Shown: one piece after another, positions 23,184 to 31,085 of the stretch | Position numbering within the stretch: the first letter of the stretch is position 1 | How the letters are laid out: the number at the start of each line of letters is the position of its first letter | From: Halorussus salinus | GTDB taxonomy: Archaea > Halobacteriota > Halobacteria > Halobacteriales > Haladaptataceae | Direction of reading: 5' to 3' | NCBI RefSeq assembly: GCF_004765815.2 | Contig: NZ_ML974127.1 | Location: 1,280,927-1,344,926, forward strand | Length of the DNA: 64,000 nucleotides | Position numbers and translations under genes: made by a program | The notes under the pieces: generated by a model | The model's input: only the letters and a program-made list of their open reading frames with translations | What the model was told of the DNA's origin: nothing | Databases searched by the model: none

Positions 23184-26100
23184 CAGTCCTCGCTCACCTC
23201 CGTCCCCGCGCTCTGGGTGACCGCCGAACTCGGGTCCGCGGCGGTGGCCTCGCCCGGCCCGAGGTAGCGCGTCCACAGCACCAGCAGACTCGGGAGGACG
23301 AGGACGCTGGCGAGGAACGCGTAGACGATGGTCAGTCCGGTGATGATGCCGAACTGCTGGAGCGCGGGCAGGATGGCGAACGCGAGGACGCCGAACCCGC
23401 CGACCGTGGTCGCCGCGCTACCGAGGAGCGCGCCGCCGGTCCCGGTGACGCTCTCGCGCATGGCGGCCCAGATGGTGTCGCGCCGCCCGAGTTCCATCGT
23501 GTAGCGCTCGCTGAGGTGGATGCTGTAGGCCACCCCGAGACCGACCGTGAGGCTCGTAATCATCCCCGTCAGGACGTTGAACGGCATCCCCAGCAGGTAC
23601 ATCGTCCCGAGAATCCACGAGACGCTGAACGCCACCGGGAGCAGGGTGATGGCTCCCAAGGTGGCGCTCCCGTGAGCGATGCGGTAGGCTATCATCAGGA
23701 ACGCGAACGTCGCGCCCAGCGTGATGAGCAGGCTCTGGATGACCGTATCGAGCAACTGCTTCTGGACGATTTCGAAGACGATGGGTTGGCCCGTCGCGGT
23801 CGCGGTCAGGCCGTCGCCGTTCACGTTCGCGGCGATGTCGCGCATCTCGGTCGTGACCGTCGAGGAGGACGCGCCCCCTTTCACGGAGACGACCATGCGC
23901 GCGGCCTCGTACTCCCCGTCTTGGCGGACGAGGACGCCCTTCGCCTCTTGGGGCGCGACGGCGAACAGTTCGTCGAAAACCTGCTCAACGTTCTGCTCGG
24001 GCACGCCGTCACCGTCGGTGTCGGCGGCCGCGAGCGTCGCGTTGAACGACTCGTTCTGCGCGGCCGCGCGCTCCATCACCGAGAGCGGACTCCGAATCTG
24101 TGGCTCGCCGTTCGAGAGGACGACCACGACCTCCTCCTTCCCGGCCGCGGTGTCTTTCGCCCGCTGTAGCTTTTCGAGCGCGTCCGGCGTCGCCACGTCG
24201 CCCTCTACGAGAATTTGGGCCTGCGAATCCTGTCGCAGGAAATTGTCGTTGACGTATTCGAGGTTCGCCTTCGCGGTGTAGGTGCCGGGCGCGAACGGTT
24301 CGGGCAGGTCCTTCATCCAGTCGGCCGGGTCCTCCGCGAGGAAGTCCGTCTGCGAGAAGCTGGTATCGACCTGCGTCGCGCCGTACGCGCCGCCAGCCGA
24401 GAGGACCAGCGTCAGCGCGATGACGACGAAGGGAGCCTTCCGGGCGGCGACCGACCCGACCGAGAGCAGCGAGCCGAGCGCGCCGCCGCCGGTCCCGAAC
24501 GCCCGCTTCTTGCGGTCGAAGCCGCGGGCTTCGAGGAGACCGTCGATTTCGACTTTCAGCGCGGGAATCAGGCCGCCGAAGACGACCAGCGCCGCGAGGA
24601 TGCCGACCGAACTCACGATACCGAAGTCCTGAATCGGCGGCAGGGGGCTGACGAGGTTCGACATGAAGCCGATGACCGTCGTCGCGGTCACCCAGACGAG
24701 CGCCACGCCGACGCTCGCGAGCGCGACCGACATGCCCTCCCGGACGCTCTCGCCGTCGTGTTCCTCGCGCTCCTCGCGGTGGCGCATGAACACGTGGATG
24801 GCGTAGTCGATGGAGAGGCCGATGAGCAGGACCGGCACCGCGATGAAGATCTGGTTGAACGTGATGTCGAACCAGCCCATGAAGCCGAACGTCCAGACGA
24901 GGACCGCGACGATGCCGAACACGCCCAACAGGATGTCCAGCAGGTCACGGTAGGCGATTATCAGCGTCAGGACGACGAACAGCAGGGCCATCGGGCCGAC
25001 GATGGCGATGCTGTCTGCCATCGACTGGTTGGTCTCCTCGCTGATGATGCCCGACCCGAACACCAACACCTCGCGGTCGAGGTCCTGTTTTGCGATCTGC
25101 TGCATCGCGGTCTGGGACTCGACGATGGTGTCGGAGGCCATGCTCTGGACCGACTGCCCGCCCTGTTGCTGGAACACGACGAGCATCGTCGCGTCGGCCT
25201 CGGTGCTACCGGGCTCGTAGGAAGTCGGCATGAACGCGAACGCCTGACTCGACGGGCCGGAACCGCCCTCGCTCAGGACGGTGCCGACCGCCGACTCCAC
25301 CTCGGAGTCGTTCATCGACTCCAACTGGGCGACCTGCTCGGAGAGGGTCGGTGCGGACGCGTTTTGCAACTGCTGGCGCTGTTCCTGCAACTGCTGGCCC
25401 TCCTCGGCGAGTTGCTGGCCGCGCTCGCGCAGGTCGGCCCCGCGCTGTTGGAGCTGTCGGAACTCGTCGGCCAACACGCCCTGCGTGCCCAGTTGGTACA
25501 CTTGCCCGAACTGCGACCGAATCTCGCCCGCGCGCTGGCGGTAGGTGGACTGGTTGATGTCGCCCTGCTGGAACGAAGCGTTGAGTCGGTCGAGTCGCTG
25601 CTGGAGGCCCCGAACCTGCTCGAAGGCCCGTACGTACGTCGCCGACTGGTTCGCGCTCAGGTTCCCGGTCGCGGCGGTCCGGACCTGCCGGAGTCGCGTC
25701 TCCAACTGCTCGGACCGCTGGCTGTACGTGGAGTCGTTGAGTTGGCCCTGCTGGTACGACGCGTTGAGGCGGTCGTAGCGGGCCTGCAACTCGCGAGTCC
25801 GGTTCAGCGTCGTACTCAGTCGCGCGGCGGTCCGGTTGAGTTGCCGACTCCGCTCTCGAAGCTCGGTCCGCGACTCGTTGAGCGCCTGCGTGCGCTCTCG
25901 GAGTTTCGCGCCCTGCTTGCGGAGTTCCGTCGCCTGCTCCTGTCGGATGGCGACCGTGGCGACGATGTTGGCGACGCCGGTCGTCGGCGTCCCGTTCACC
26001 AGCGTCCGGTTGACGGTGGCGTTGCTCCGCAACGCCTGCTGGAGTCGCAGGCTCTCGATGAGCGCCCCTTTCGAGAGGACGTTGCCCTCCTCGTCGCGGA

Positions 26101-26323
26101 CGATGAGTTGGACCGTCGTCTGATTCTCGTCGCCCGACGAGAAGTTGGAGTTGATGTAGTCCAACTTCTCTGCGGCCGTGCTGTCGCTCTGGAACTGGTC
26201 GAGCGACGACGACTGGTCCACCATTGGCGCGCCCGCCCCGACCAGCACGGTCAGCACGAGGAGGACGGCGATAATCGGACGGCTGTACTCCGTGACGGCG
26301 GCGAAGAGGTCGCTGGCGTTCAC
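23183..26323 (-). CDS. RND-superfamily (MMPL-type) exporter with long extracytoplasmic coiled coil
   Basis: A 1,046-residue membrane protein with two MMPL/RND halves, each with six or so transmembrane segments after a large extracytoplasmic loop. The first loop (about residues 35-400) includes a Gln/Arg-rich helical stretch (128-325) with an internal repeat: YDRLNASYQQGQLNDSTYSQ (183-202) and LDRLNASFQQGDINQSTYRQ (244-263). The core has GLSIDYAIHVFMRHREE and GLGVAYSIHLSERYTME, the conserved half-site motifs. Such proteins often export lipids or hydrophobic compounds. It is the first gene of an operon with a TrmB regulator, downstream of a palindrome. Confidence 0.85.
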   Translation of the reverse strand: MNASDLFAAVTEYSRPIIAVLLVLTVLVGAGAPMVDQSSSLDQFQSDSTAAEKLDYINSNFSSGDENQTTVQLIVRDEEGNVLSKGALIESLRLQQALRSNATVNRTLVNGTPTTGVANIVATVAIRQEQATELRKQGAKLRERTQALNESRTELRERSRQLNRTAARLSTTLNRTRELQARYDRLNASYQQGQLNDSTYSQRSEQLETRLRQVRTAATGNLSANQSATYVRAFEQVRGLQQRLDRLNASFQQGDINQSTYRQRAGEIRSQFGQVYQLGTQGVLADEFRQLQQRGADLRERGQQLAEEGQQLQEQRQQLQNASAPTLSEQVAQLESMNDSEVESAVGTVLSEGGSGPSSQAFAFMPTSYEPGSTEADATMLVVFQQQGGQSVQSMASDTIVESQTAMQQIAKQDLDREVLVFGSGIISEETNQSMADSIAIVGPMALLFVVLTLIIAYRDLLDILLGVFGIVAVLVWTFGFMGWFDITFNQIFIAVPVLLIGLSIDYAIHVFMRHREEREEHDGESVREGMSVALASVGVALVWVTATTVIGFMSNLVSPLPPIQDFGIVSSVGILAALVVFGGLIPALKVEIDGLLEARGFDRKKRAFGTGGGALGSLLSVGSVAARKAPFVVIALTLVLSAGGAYGATQVDTSFSQTDFLAEDPADWMKDLPEPFAPGTYTAKANLEYVNDNFLRQDSQAQILVEGDVATPDALEKLQRAKDTAAGKEEVVVVLSNGEPQIRSPLSVMERAAAQNESFNATLAAADTDGDGVPEQNVEQVFDELFAVAPQEAKGVLVRQDGEYEAARMVVSVKGGASSSTVTTEMRDIAANVNGDGLTATATGQPIVFEIVQKQLLDTVIQSLLITLGATFAFLMIAYRIAHGSATLGAITLLPVAFSVSWILGTMYLLGMPFNVLTGMITSLTVGLGVAYSIHLSERYTMELGRRDTIWAAMRESVTGTGGALLGSAATTVGGFGVLAFAILPALQQFGIITGLTIVYAFLASVLVLPSLLVLWTRYLGPGEATAADPSSAVTQSAGTEVSED

Positions 26324-26370
26324 GGGCGACCCCTCCGCGCGACGGTTCGTCGTTGCATGTCTGGCACTGT

Positions 26371-26389
26371 TGTTAGTAGCCTACTAACA
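26371..26389. promoter_or_regulatory. Perfect palindromic operator upstream of the RND-TrmB operon
   Basis: TGTTAGTAG, one C, CTACTAACA: nine-base arms with no mismatch. It ends 48 bases before the exporter start. The A+T-rich palindrome in G+C-rich DNA strongly suggests a dimeric repressor or activator site. The TrmB regulator of the same operon is the natural candidate, which is inference. Confidence 0.8.
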
Positions 26390-26452
26390 GCGCGAGCATA
26401 AACCCACGGGATTCGGAGTCGTCGGCCGGAAGCGACGAGCTAGAAGACTCGA

Positions 26453-26667
26453 TTCACGCCGATAGTCGAGTTCGTCGGAATCGGCTACGTCCGAACGTCG
26501 CGGTCGGCGAACTCGTGGACCAGTTTCGAAAAGAGCGACGGGAACTCGCGCTCGTCACCGACGACGAGACGGTCGTCGGGATGGTCACCCCGACGGACGC
26601 CTTCGAGACGACGGGTGAACTCGAAGACCCCTTCGACGACGGTCGAGCGCCCGACGCGACCGCCTGA
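26453..26667 (+). pseudogene. Remnant of a CBS-domain protein (C-terminal part)
   Basis: The plus frame from 26377 to the TGA at 26665-26667 is open but has no usable start. Translation gives NVAVGELVDQFRKERRELAL then VTDDETVVGMVTPTDAFETT and GELEDPFD. That is the second half of a CBS pair as seen at the C terminus of haloarchaeal site-2-protease or hemolysin-like proteins. Everything upstream, including most of the protein, is missing: the sequence runs straight into the operator region of the RND operon. It is best explained as the leftover end of a deleted gene. Confidence 0.7.
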
Positions 26668-26710
26668 GACTGGGATGACCGCCCGAGACCGAGGAGAATC
26701 GCGTGGCCGG

Positions 26711-27496
26711 TTAGCCCTGCACCGTGCCGGTGGCGAGGTCTTTCAACTTCCCTTCGACCGTGTAGCTCGGCGTCTCGACTTCGATGGTCGAGTCCGGGCC
26801 GACCTCGTGGAACTTGAGGTGGAGTTCGTAGCTCCCGGCGTCGGAGATGTCGGTCGATTCCATCTGTCCGCTCGGGCGGTGGCGAGCCCACGCGTTCTCG
26901 CCCGCGAGCGAGGCCTCGGCCTCGCCGCTGATGACCCAGCTCTTGGGCTTGCTGGTCACGTTACTGCCCCGCATCGGGTAGCCCTTGTCGTGCCAGTCCC
27001 AGAAGCCTTCGTCGATGACGTAGACGTTCTCGTAGCCCGCGTTGATGAGTTGTGACGCGCGGATGGACGAGAGGTGGTGGGGACAGCCACAGTAACAGAC
27101 GATGAGGTCGTCCTTGGGCCAGTCCATCACGGGGTCGTTGTTGGCGCGTCGCTTCTCGGAGGCCTGACTCAGCACCGCGCCGTAGATGTGGGACTTCCCG
27201 TAGGACTTCTTCCCGCGGGCGTCGGCGATGCGGGCCTCGCCGCGCTTGTACCAGTAGTGAACCACGTCGATGGGTGCCAGCGGCACCTGCACCCCGTTTT
27301 CCTCGACCGTGTCGAACGACGAGGTGTCGATGCTTCGCTCGGCCGGTTGGTCGTCGAACGCGGGCGGGTAGCCGTCGGTGTCGCCGTCGGTCGGCGTCGC
27401 CGATAGCTTCGCACCGCTCCCCCCGCCGCCGCCGAGACATCCGGCAGTTGCCGAGAGCGCCGCCACGCTACTGGTCAAGAAGGTTCGTCGTTTCAT
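26711..27496 (-). CDS. Tat lipoprotein with rhodanese-like domain
   Basis: A 261-residue protein with twin arginines (KRRTFLTSS) and a lipobox with Cys20. A rhodanese-like core follows: DVVHYWYKRGEARIADARGKKSYGKSHIYGA near 78-110, then the active loop VCYCGCPHHLSSIRASQLINAGYENVYVIDEGFWDW. The catalytic position is cysteine-rich (CYCGC), which differs from the usual CxxG(x)R loop. The C-terminal beta-rich region (about 200-261) resembles a small immunoglobulin-like module. It acts at the outer membrane face, probably in sulfur transfer or as a binding protein. A TATA-like AATTAATATC lies about 30 bases upstream. Confidence 0.85.
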   Translation of the reverse strand: MKRRTFLTSSVAALSATAGCLGGGGGSGAKLSATPTDGDTDGYPPAFDDQPAERSIDTSSFDTVEENGVQVPLAPIDVVHYWYKRGEARIADARGKKSYGKSHIYGAVLSQASEKRRANNDPVMDWPKDDLIVCYCGCPHHLSSIRASQLINAGYENVYVIDEGFWDWHDKGYPMRGSNVTSKPKSWVISGEAEASLAGENAWARHRPSGQMESTDISDAGSYELHLKFHEVGPDSTIEVETPSYTVEGKLKDLATGTVQG

Positions 27497-27522
27497 CTGT
27501 GCGTACTCTTAGCAAATGACGA

Positions 27523-27535
27523 GATATTAATTTTA
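27523..27535 (-). promoter_or_regulatory. TATA-like promoter of the rhodanese lipoprotein gene
   Basis: On the minus strand AAAATTAATATCTC is centred about 32 bases before the ATG at 27496. The position fits a short-leader or leaderless transcript. Confidence 0.5.
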
Positions 27536-27631
27536 CCGTATCGGTATACGGAGTTAGAACGCGGAAAATTAGTCCAGCGGGTCGGCGAACGTATGTCCCC
27601 TTCCGGACGCTGCGGCGGGTCGTCAACCGGA

Positions 27632-28159
27632 CTACTCGACCGAGATGGCCCGGTCACAGAGGTCCCGGAATCGGCCGAACGTCTCGTCGGTGACGGCCTC
27701 CCGAACCGTACAGTAGGCACCGCGGGCCTGCTTCTCGCGGGCGTTCGAGACCACCGAGTCGAACAGTCGAAACACCTGCTCCTCGCGGCCGTACATCAGC
27801 AGGACGTTCACGTTGTCCACGACGACCCACCCGCCGCGCGTGACGTACTCCATCGCCTTCGAGAGTCGGATGCTGATACCGGTCAGGTCGCTGGGGTCTA
27901 CCGGGTCGGTCGTCCAGAGCGGACCGGCATACTCGGTCGGCGACCCCGTGACCGGGACGACGCCGACCTTCTCGGGGTCGCCCCCGCGGCGTTCGACCAG
28001 CGACTCGACCTTGCCCGGCGCGGCCGTGGCCGAGACGACCAGCAGATTCTCGAACGCGTCGTCCGGCAGGGTGGTCAGCGGCGACCCCATCGAGGGCACC
28101 GACACCAGCGCCTGCTCGCCGGGGTCTACCCGGATGGGGCCGTCAGTCGTCCCCGGCAC
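27632..28159 (-). CDS. DUF7504-like RecA-fold protein
   Basis: A 175-residue protein with strands and helices like the N-terminal half of the 10727 product: NLLVVSATAAPGKVESLVERRG in the P-loop position, GISIRLSKAMEYVTRGGWVVVDNVNVLLMYG, and a C-terminal EKQARGAYCTVREAV segment. No intact Walker A is present, so ATPase activity is doubtful. It lacks the winged helix. Three genes (28517, 28143, 27632) overlap each other in one direction and should form an operon coding for two small membrane proteins and this soluble partner, perhaps a membrane-linked signalling unit. Confidence 0.65.
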   Translation of the reverse strand: MPGTTDGPIRVDPGEQALVSVPSMGSPLTTLPDDAFENLLVVSATAAPGKVESLVERRGGDPEKVGVVPVTGSPTEYAGPLWTTDPVDPSDLTGISIRLSKAMEYVTRGGWVVVDNVNVLLMYGREEQVFRLFDSVVSNAREKQARGAYCTVREAVTDETFGRFRDLCDRAISVE

Positions 28160-28520
28160 TCTCGAACCCTCCGGTGGCGTCGTCGGGGTCGTCGTCGGGG
28201 GTACCGTCCCCGGTCGGTCGCCCGACTTCGTGGCCGTCGAGGCGCAGGAACGGCCGGGCGAACTGCCAGACGCCAGCGGCCGCCAGCACCGACGCCACGA
28301 AGTCGAACGCCGACGAGACCAACGACATCCCGAGCGGTACCGACGCGACGTACGACACCGTCAACGAGAGGAACGCTCCGCCGAGGAGCAACAGTCCTCG
28401 CGTGTGGGCGACGTTCCGAGCGTACGCGACCACGGGGTAGACGAGGAGCGCACTCGTGAGGACCAGCATCGTCGTCTGGGCGACGAAGACGAACGAATTG
28501 AGGTCACTCATCCCGGTCAT
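28143..28520 (-). CDS. Small membrane protein (DUF7521-like)
   Basis: A 125-residue protein with three transmembrane segments (about residues 8-32, 42-62 and 68-88) and a hydrophilic acidic tail. It resembles the DUF7521 haloarchaeal membrane proteins, as does its neighbour. The gene overlaps the upstream gene by four bases (ATGA) and the downstream DUF7504-like gene by 17 bases, so all three are tightly coupled. Function unknown. Confidence 0.65.
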   Translation of the reverse strand: MTGMSDLNSFVFVAQTTMLVLTSALLVYPVVAYARNVAHTRGLLLLGGAFLSLTVSYVASVPLGMSLVSSAFDFVASVLAAAGVWQFARPFLRLDGHEVGRPTGDGTPDDDPDDATGGFESAGDD

Positions 28521-28801
28521 AGCTTCCTCCGTTCGGTGAGCAAGACGAGGACGTGCGCCGCCGACACGAGCGCGGCCATCGTCGCCACCGCCGACACGAC
28601 GAGTTCGTAGAGGGGCGGCACCGACACCCCGAGGGCCGCGTTCGCGTTCAACCCGACGTACGCGAGCAGGACCACCGGAATCGGTCGCAACACCGACCCG
28701 AAGGGCGCTCCTCGGAATCCGCGGGCCGCGACGACCGCCAGCGGAAACGTCCCCGCGAGTACGAGTATCGTCGCCAGCGCGAGTACGCGTTCGACTACCA
28801 T
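28517..28801 (-). CDS. Small membrane protein (DUF7521-like), operon leader
   Basis: A 94-residue protein with three hydrophobic segments (about 4-25, 37-55 and 62-86) and a short basic end (LLTERRKL). It resembles the following gene product in size and topology. The start at 28801 is the ATG just before the first hydrophobic segment; a longer ORF start would add soluble sequence. It is the first gene of the three-gene operon. Function unknown. Confidence 0.6.
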   Translation of the reverse strand: MVVERVLALATILVLAGTFPLAVVAARGFRGAPFGSVLRPIPVVLLAYVGLNANAALGVSVPPLYELVVSAVATMAALVSAAHVLVLLTERRKL

Positions 28802-28924
28802 TCGCCCCCGGATTTTCGCTCCCGGATTAAATAACCCGCCGGTGCCCCCGCAGCGACTGTCGTGACTGAGATTTGGCATACCGAACCGAAGAAAAATAAC
28901 GGACGATTCCTAAGCGACTGATAG

Positions 28925-29302
28925 ATGGATTCGGAACTGGAAAAACTGGTAGATGCCCTCGAAAGTTCTGTCGGTGATAGCCTGCGTGGCGTCTTTTACG
29001 GCGACTTCCGCCATCGGGAGTACTCGATAGCGTACGCGTCTGAGTCGGCCACAGACGACTACTCGGCCGACCAGATCGGCGAGATCGTAGACGACGTAGT
29101 ATTCGAAAAGTTACATAGCGGCCGGAAAGACGACCTCCACGAACCGCTCGGGGACTACACCGCTTCGGTCGAAGTGTTCGAGGAGGGCGTCAACGTCATC
29201 CTGCTGGGCTACGACGACGTGCCGACTATCTTCGTCGGGATGGACGGCGACGTGGCGAACCTCACCCCCGCCCTCGAAGCGGTCCGAGACGTACTCGAAT
29301 AG
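28925..29302 (+). CDS. Small acidic protein (DUF7522-like)
   Basis: A 125-residue soluble, very acidic protein. Alternating strand-helix segments (LRGVFYGDFRHREYSIAYAS; SVEVFEEGVNVILLGYDD; PTIFVGMDGD) resemble haloarchaeal DUF7522 proteins, of unknown function. The upstream 50 bases are A+T-rich (GAAGAAAAATAACGG). Most notable is its 3' end: the last 23 bases, including the stop codon, are tandemly repeated downstream. Confidence 0.6.
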   Translation: MDSELEKLVDALESSVGDSLRGVFYGDFRHREYSIAYASESATDDYSADQIGEIVDDVVFEKLHSGRKDDLHEPLGDYTASVEVFEEGVNVILLGYDDVPTIFVGMDGDVANLTPALEAVRDVLE

Positions 29303-29366
29303 CGGTCCGAGACGTACTGAAATAGCAGGTCGAGACGTGCCGAAATAGCGGTTCGGGACGTGCTGG
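29281..29366 (+). repeat. 23-base tandem repeat of a gene 3' end
   Basis: The unit GGTCCGAGACGTACTCGAAT plus AGC covers the last codons and stop of the DUF7522-like gene (29281-29303). It recurs at 29304-29326, 29327-29349 (three changes or so) and partly at 29350-29366. The downstream copies are non-coding and slightly diverged. Confidence 0.85.
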
Positions 29367-29378
29367 CGGTGGAACTAC

Positions 29379-29921
29379 CTACTCGTCGCCACGGTCTTCC
29401 CACTCGTGATCCAAGACGCCGAAGTACCGCATATCGACGTACTCGCCGCCGGTGAACGCCTCGTCTCGGTGGACGCCCTCCTCCTCGAACCCCAACTTCT
29501 CCCAGATGCGGGCCGACGCCGGGTTGGTGGCGAGGACCCGCGCCATCACGCGGTGCATCCGGAGTTCGCGGAAGGCGAAGTCGGTCAGCAGGCGCGAGGC
29601 CTCGGTGCCGTACCCCTCGCCGTGGTACTCGGGCGCGAGCCACAGGCCGAGTTCGCAGTGGCCCGACCGCTGGTCGATGTCGTGAAGTCCGACGACGCCA
29701 GTCATCTCGCCGTCGGCACAGACCGCGAGGTTCACGTCCTCCTGATTCGAGATTCGCTCCTCGAAGTACTCCCGTTCCTGTTCGGCGTTGATGGGAAAGG
29801 CGGTCGTCAGACCCTCACGGACCGCGGGGTCGTTGATGGTGTCGCGCATGAACTCAACGTCGTCCTCCTCGACGGTTCGGAGGGTGACGGTCTCTCCTCG
29901 GAGGAACACTGCGCCGGGCAT
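29379..29921 (-). CDS. GNAT family acetyltransferase (RimJ/RimL type)
   Basis: A 180-residue N-acetyltransferase. Typical segments are VTLRTVEEDDVEFMRDTINDP near the N terminus, GVVGLHDIDQRSGHCELGLWL, the acetyl-CoA loop region YHGEGYGTEASRLLTDFAF and RVLATNPASARIWEKLGFEEEG. The order matches Acetyltransf_3 proteins that modify ribosomal protein N termini or small molecules. The start at 29921 is chosen for family length; the upstream ATG adds nine residues. The gene converges with the DUF7522-like gene, with the tandem repeat between them. Confidence 0.85.
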   Translation of the reverse strand: MPGAVFLRGETVTLRTVEEDDVEFMRDTINDPAVREGLTTAFPINAEQEREYFEERISNQEDVNLAVCADGEMTGVVGLHDIDQRSGHCELGLWLAPEYHGEGYGTEASRLLTDFAFRELRMHRVMARVLATNPASARIWEKLGFEEEGVHRDEAFTGGEYVDMRYFGVLDHEWEDRGDE

Positions 29922-30041
29922 ACTCGTCGGTATTCGAGGAGAGACCATAACGGATGGGGTAGTGCGGTAGCGGTTGGCACAGCGGGCAGATTCCGACTCG
30001 GCGCACGAATCGCTTTAGGCCTCCGCGACGAACGACGAGCC

Positions 30042-31073
30042 ATGCGCACGGCAGTCCTGAGCGAACCGGGCGAACTCGCGGTCGAGGAGCGCCCCGACCC
30101 CGACCCGGCACCCGACGAGGTGCTGGTCGCGGTCGGCGAGGTCGGCATCTGCGGGTCGGACCTCCACTACTACGAACACGGCCGAATCGGCGACTACGTG
30201 GTCGAAGACCCCTTGATTTTGGGGCACGAGAGCGCGGGCGAGGTGGTCGCGGTCGGCGACGAGGTGTCCGGCCTCGAATCCGGGGATAGGGTGGCGCTCG
30301 AACCGGGCGTCCCCTGCCGCCGCTGTGCCCACTGCAAGCGCGGCGAGTACAACCTCTGTCCCGACGTGACCTTCATGGCGACGCCGCCGGACGACGGCGC
30401 GTTCGCCGAGTACGTCGCGTGGCCCGCCGACTTCGCCTACCGACTTCCACCCGACGTATCGACCCGCGAGGGCGCGCTCTGCGAACCGCTCAGTGTCGGC
30501 GTCCACGTCGCGCGCCGCGGCGACATCGGCGTCGGCGACTCGGTGCTGATTACCGGCGCGGGACCCATCGGCCTGCTGGCGATGGAGGCCGCTCGTGCCG
30601 CCGGAGCGACCCGAATCTTCGTGTCCGACGTGGTGGAGAGCAAACTTGACCGGGCCGAGGAGCGCGGCGCGGACGCGACCATCGACCCCCGCGAGGAGGA
30701 CCTCGGCGAAGCGGTCGCTCGGCACACCGGCGGCGAAGGTGTCGATGTCGTCGTGGAAGCCTCCGGCGCGGAGTCGGCAATCGCTGGGTCGCTCGACGCG
30801 GTGCGGCGCGGGGGCACCGTCGTCTTCGTCGGTCTCGCCGACGAAGCCGAGGTGCCCCTCGACGTACTGGACATCGTAGACAACGAACTCGACGTTCGCG
30901 GGTCGTTTCGCTACCGGAACACCTACCCCGCGGCCATCGACCTGCTGGCCGACGGCGAGGTGGACGTGGAAGGCATCGTGGACTTCGAGATGGGTCTCGG
31001 GGAGGTAGACGCCGCGTTCCGGCGCGCGATGGACCCCGAGACGGTGAAAGGGATGGTGACGATAGAAGAGTAG
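30042..31073 (+). CDS. Zinc-dependent alcohol/polyol dehydrogenase (sorbitol dehydrogenase-like)
   Basis: A 343-residue medium-chain dehydrogenase. Catalytic zinc ligands Cys37, His62 and Glu63; structural zinc cysteines 92, 95, 98 and 106; NAD-binding GAGPIG motif near 167-172. The HYYEHGRIGDYVVEDPLILGHE pattern is typical of the sorbitol/xylitol dehydrogenase branch, which oxidises polyols with NAD. Substrate is not proven. It diverges from the GNAT gene and converges with the phosphotransacetylase-like gene after 12 bases. Confidence 0.85.
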   Translation: MRTAVLSEPGELAVEERPDPDPAPDEVLVAVGEVGICGSDLHYYEHGRIGDYVVEDPLILGHESAGEVVAVGDEVSGLESGDRVALEPGVPCRRCAHCKRGEYNLCPDVTFMATPPDDGAFAEYVAWPADFAYRLPPDVSTREGALCEPLSVGVHVARRGDIGVGDSVLITGAGPIGLLAMEAARAAGATRIFVSDVVESKLDRAEERGADATIDPREEDLGEAVARHTGGEGVDVVVEASGAESAIAGSLDAVRRGGTVVFVGLADEAEVPLDVLDIVDNELDVRGSFRYRNTYPAAIDLLADGEVDVEGIVDFEMGLGEVDAAFRRAMDPETVKGMVTIEE

Positions 31074-31085
31074 GTACTCGTCTGC

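Noticed and set aside
26377-26667. Complete small CBS protein gene
   Set aside because: There is no start codon in frame, and half of the CBS pair is missing, so it is treated as a remnant.
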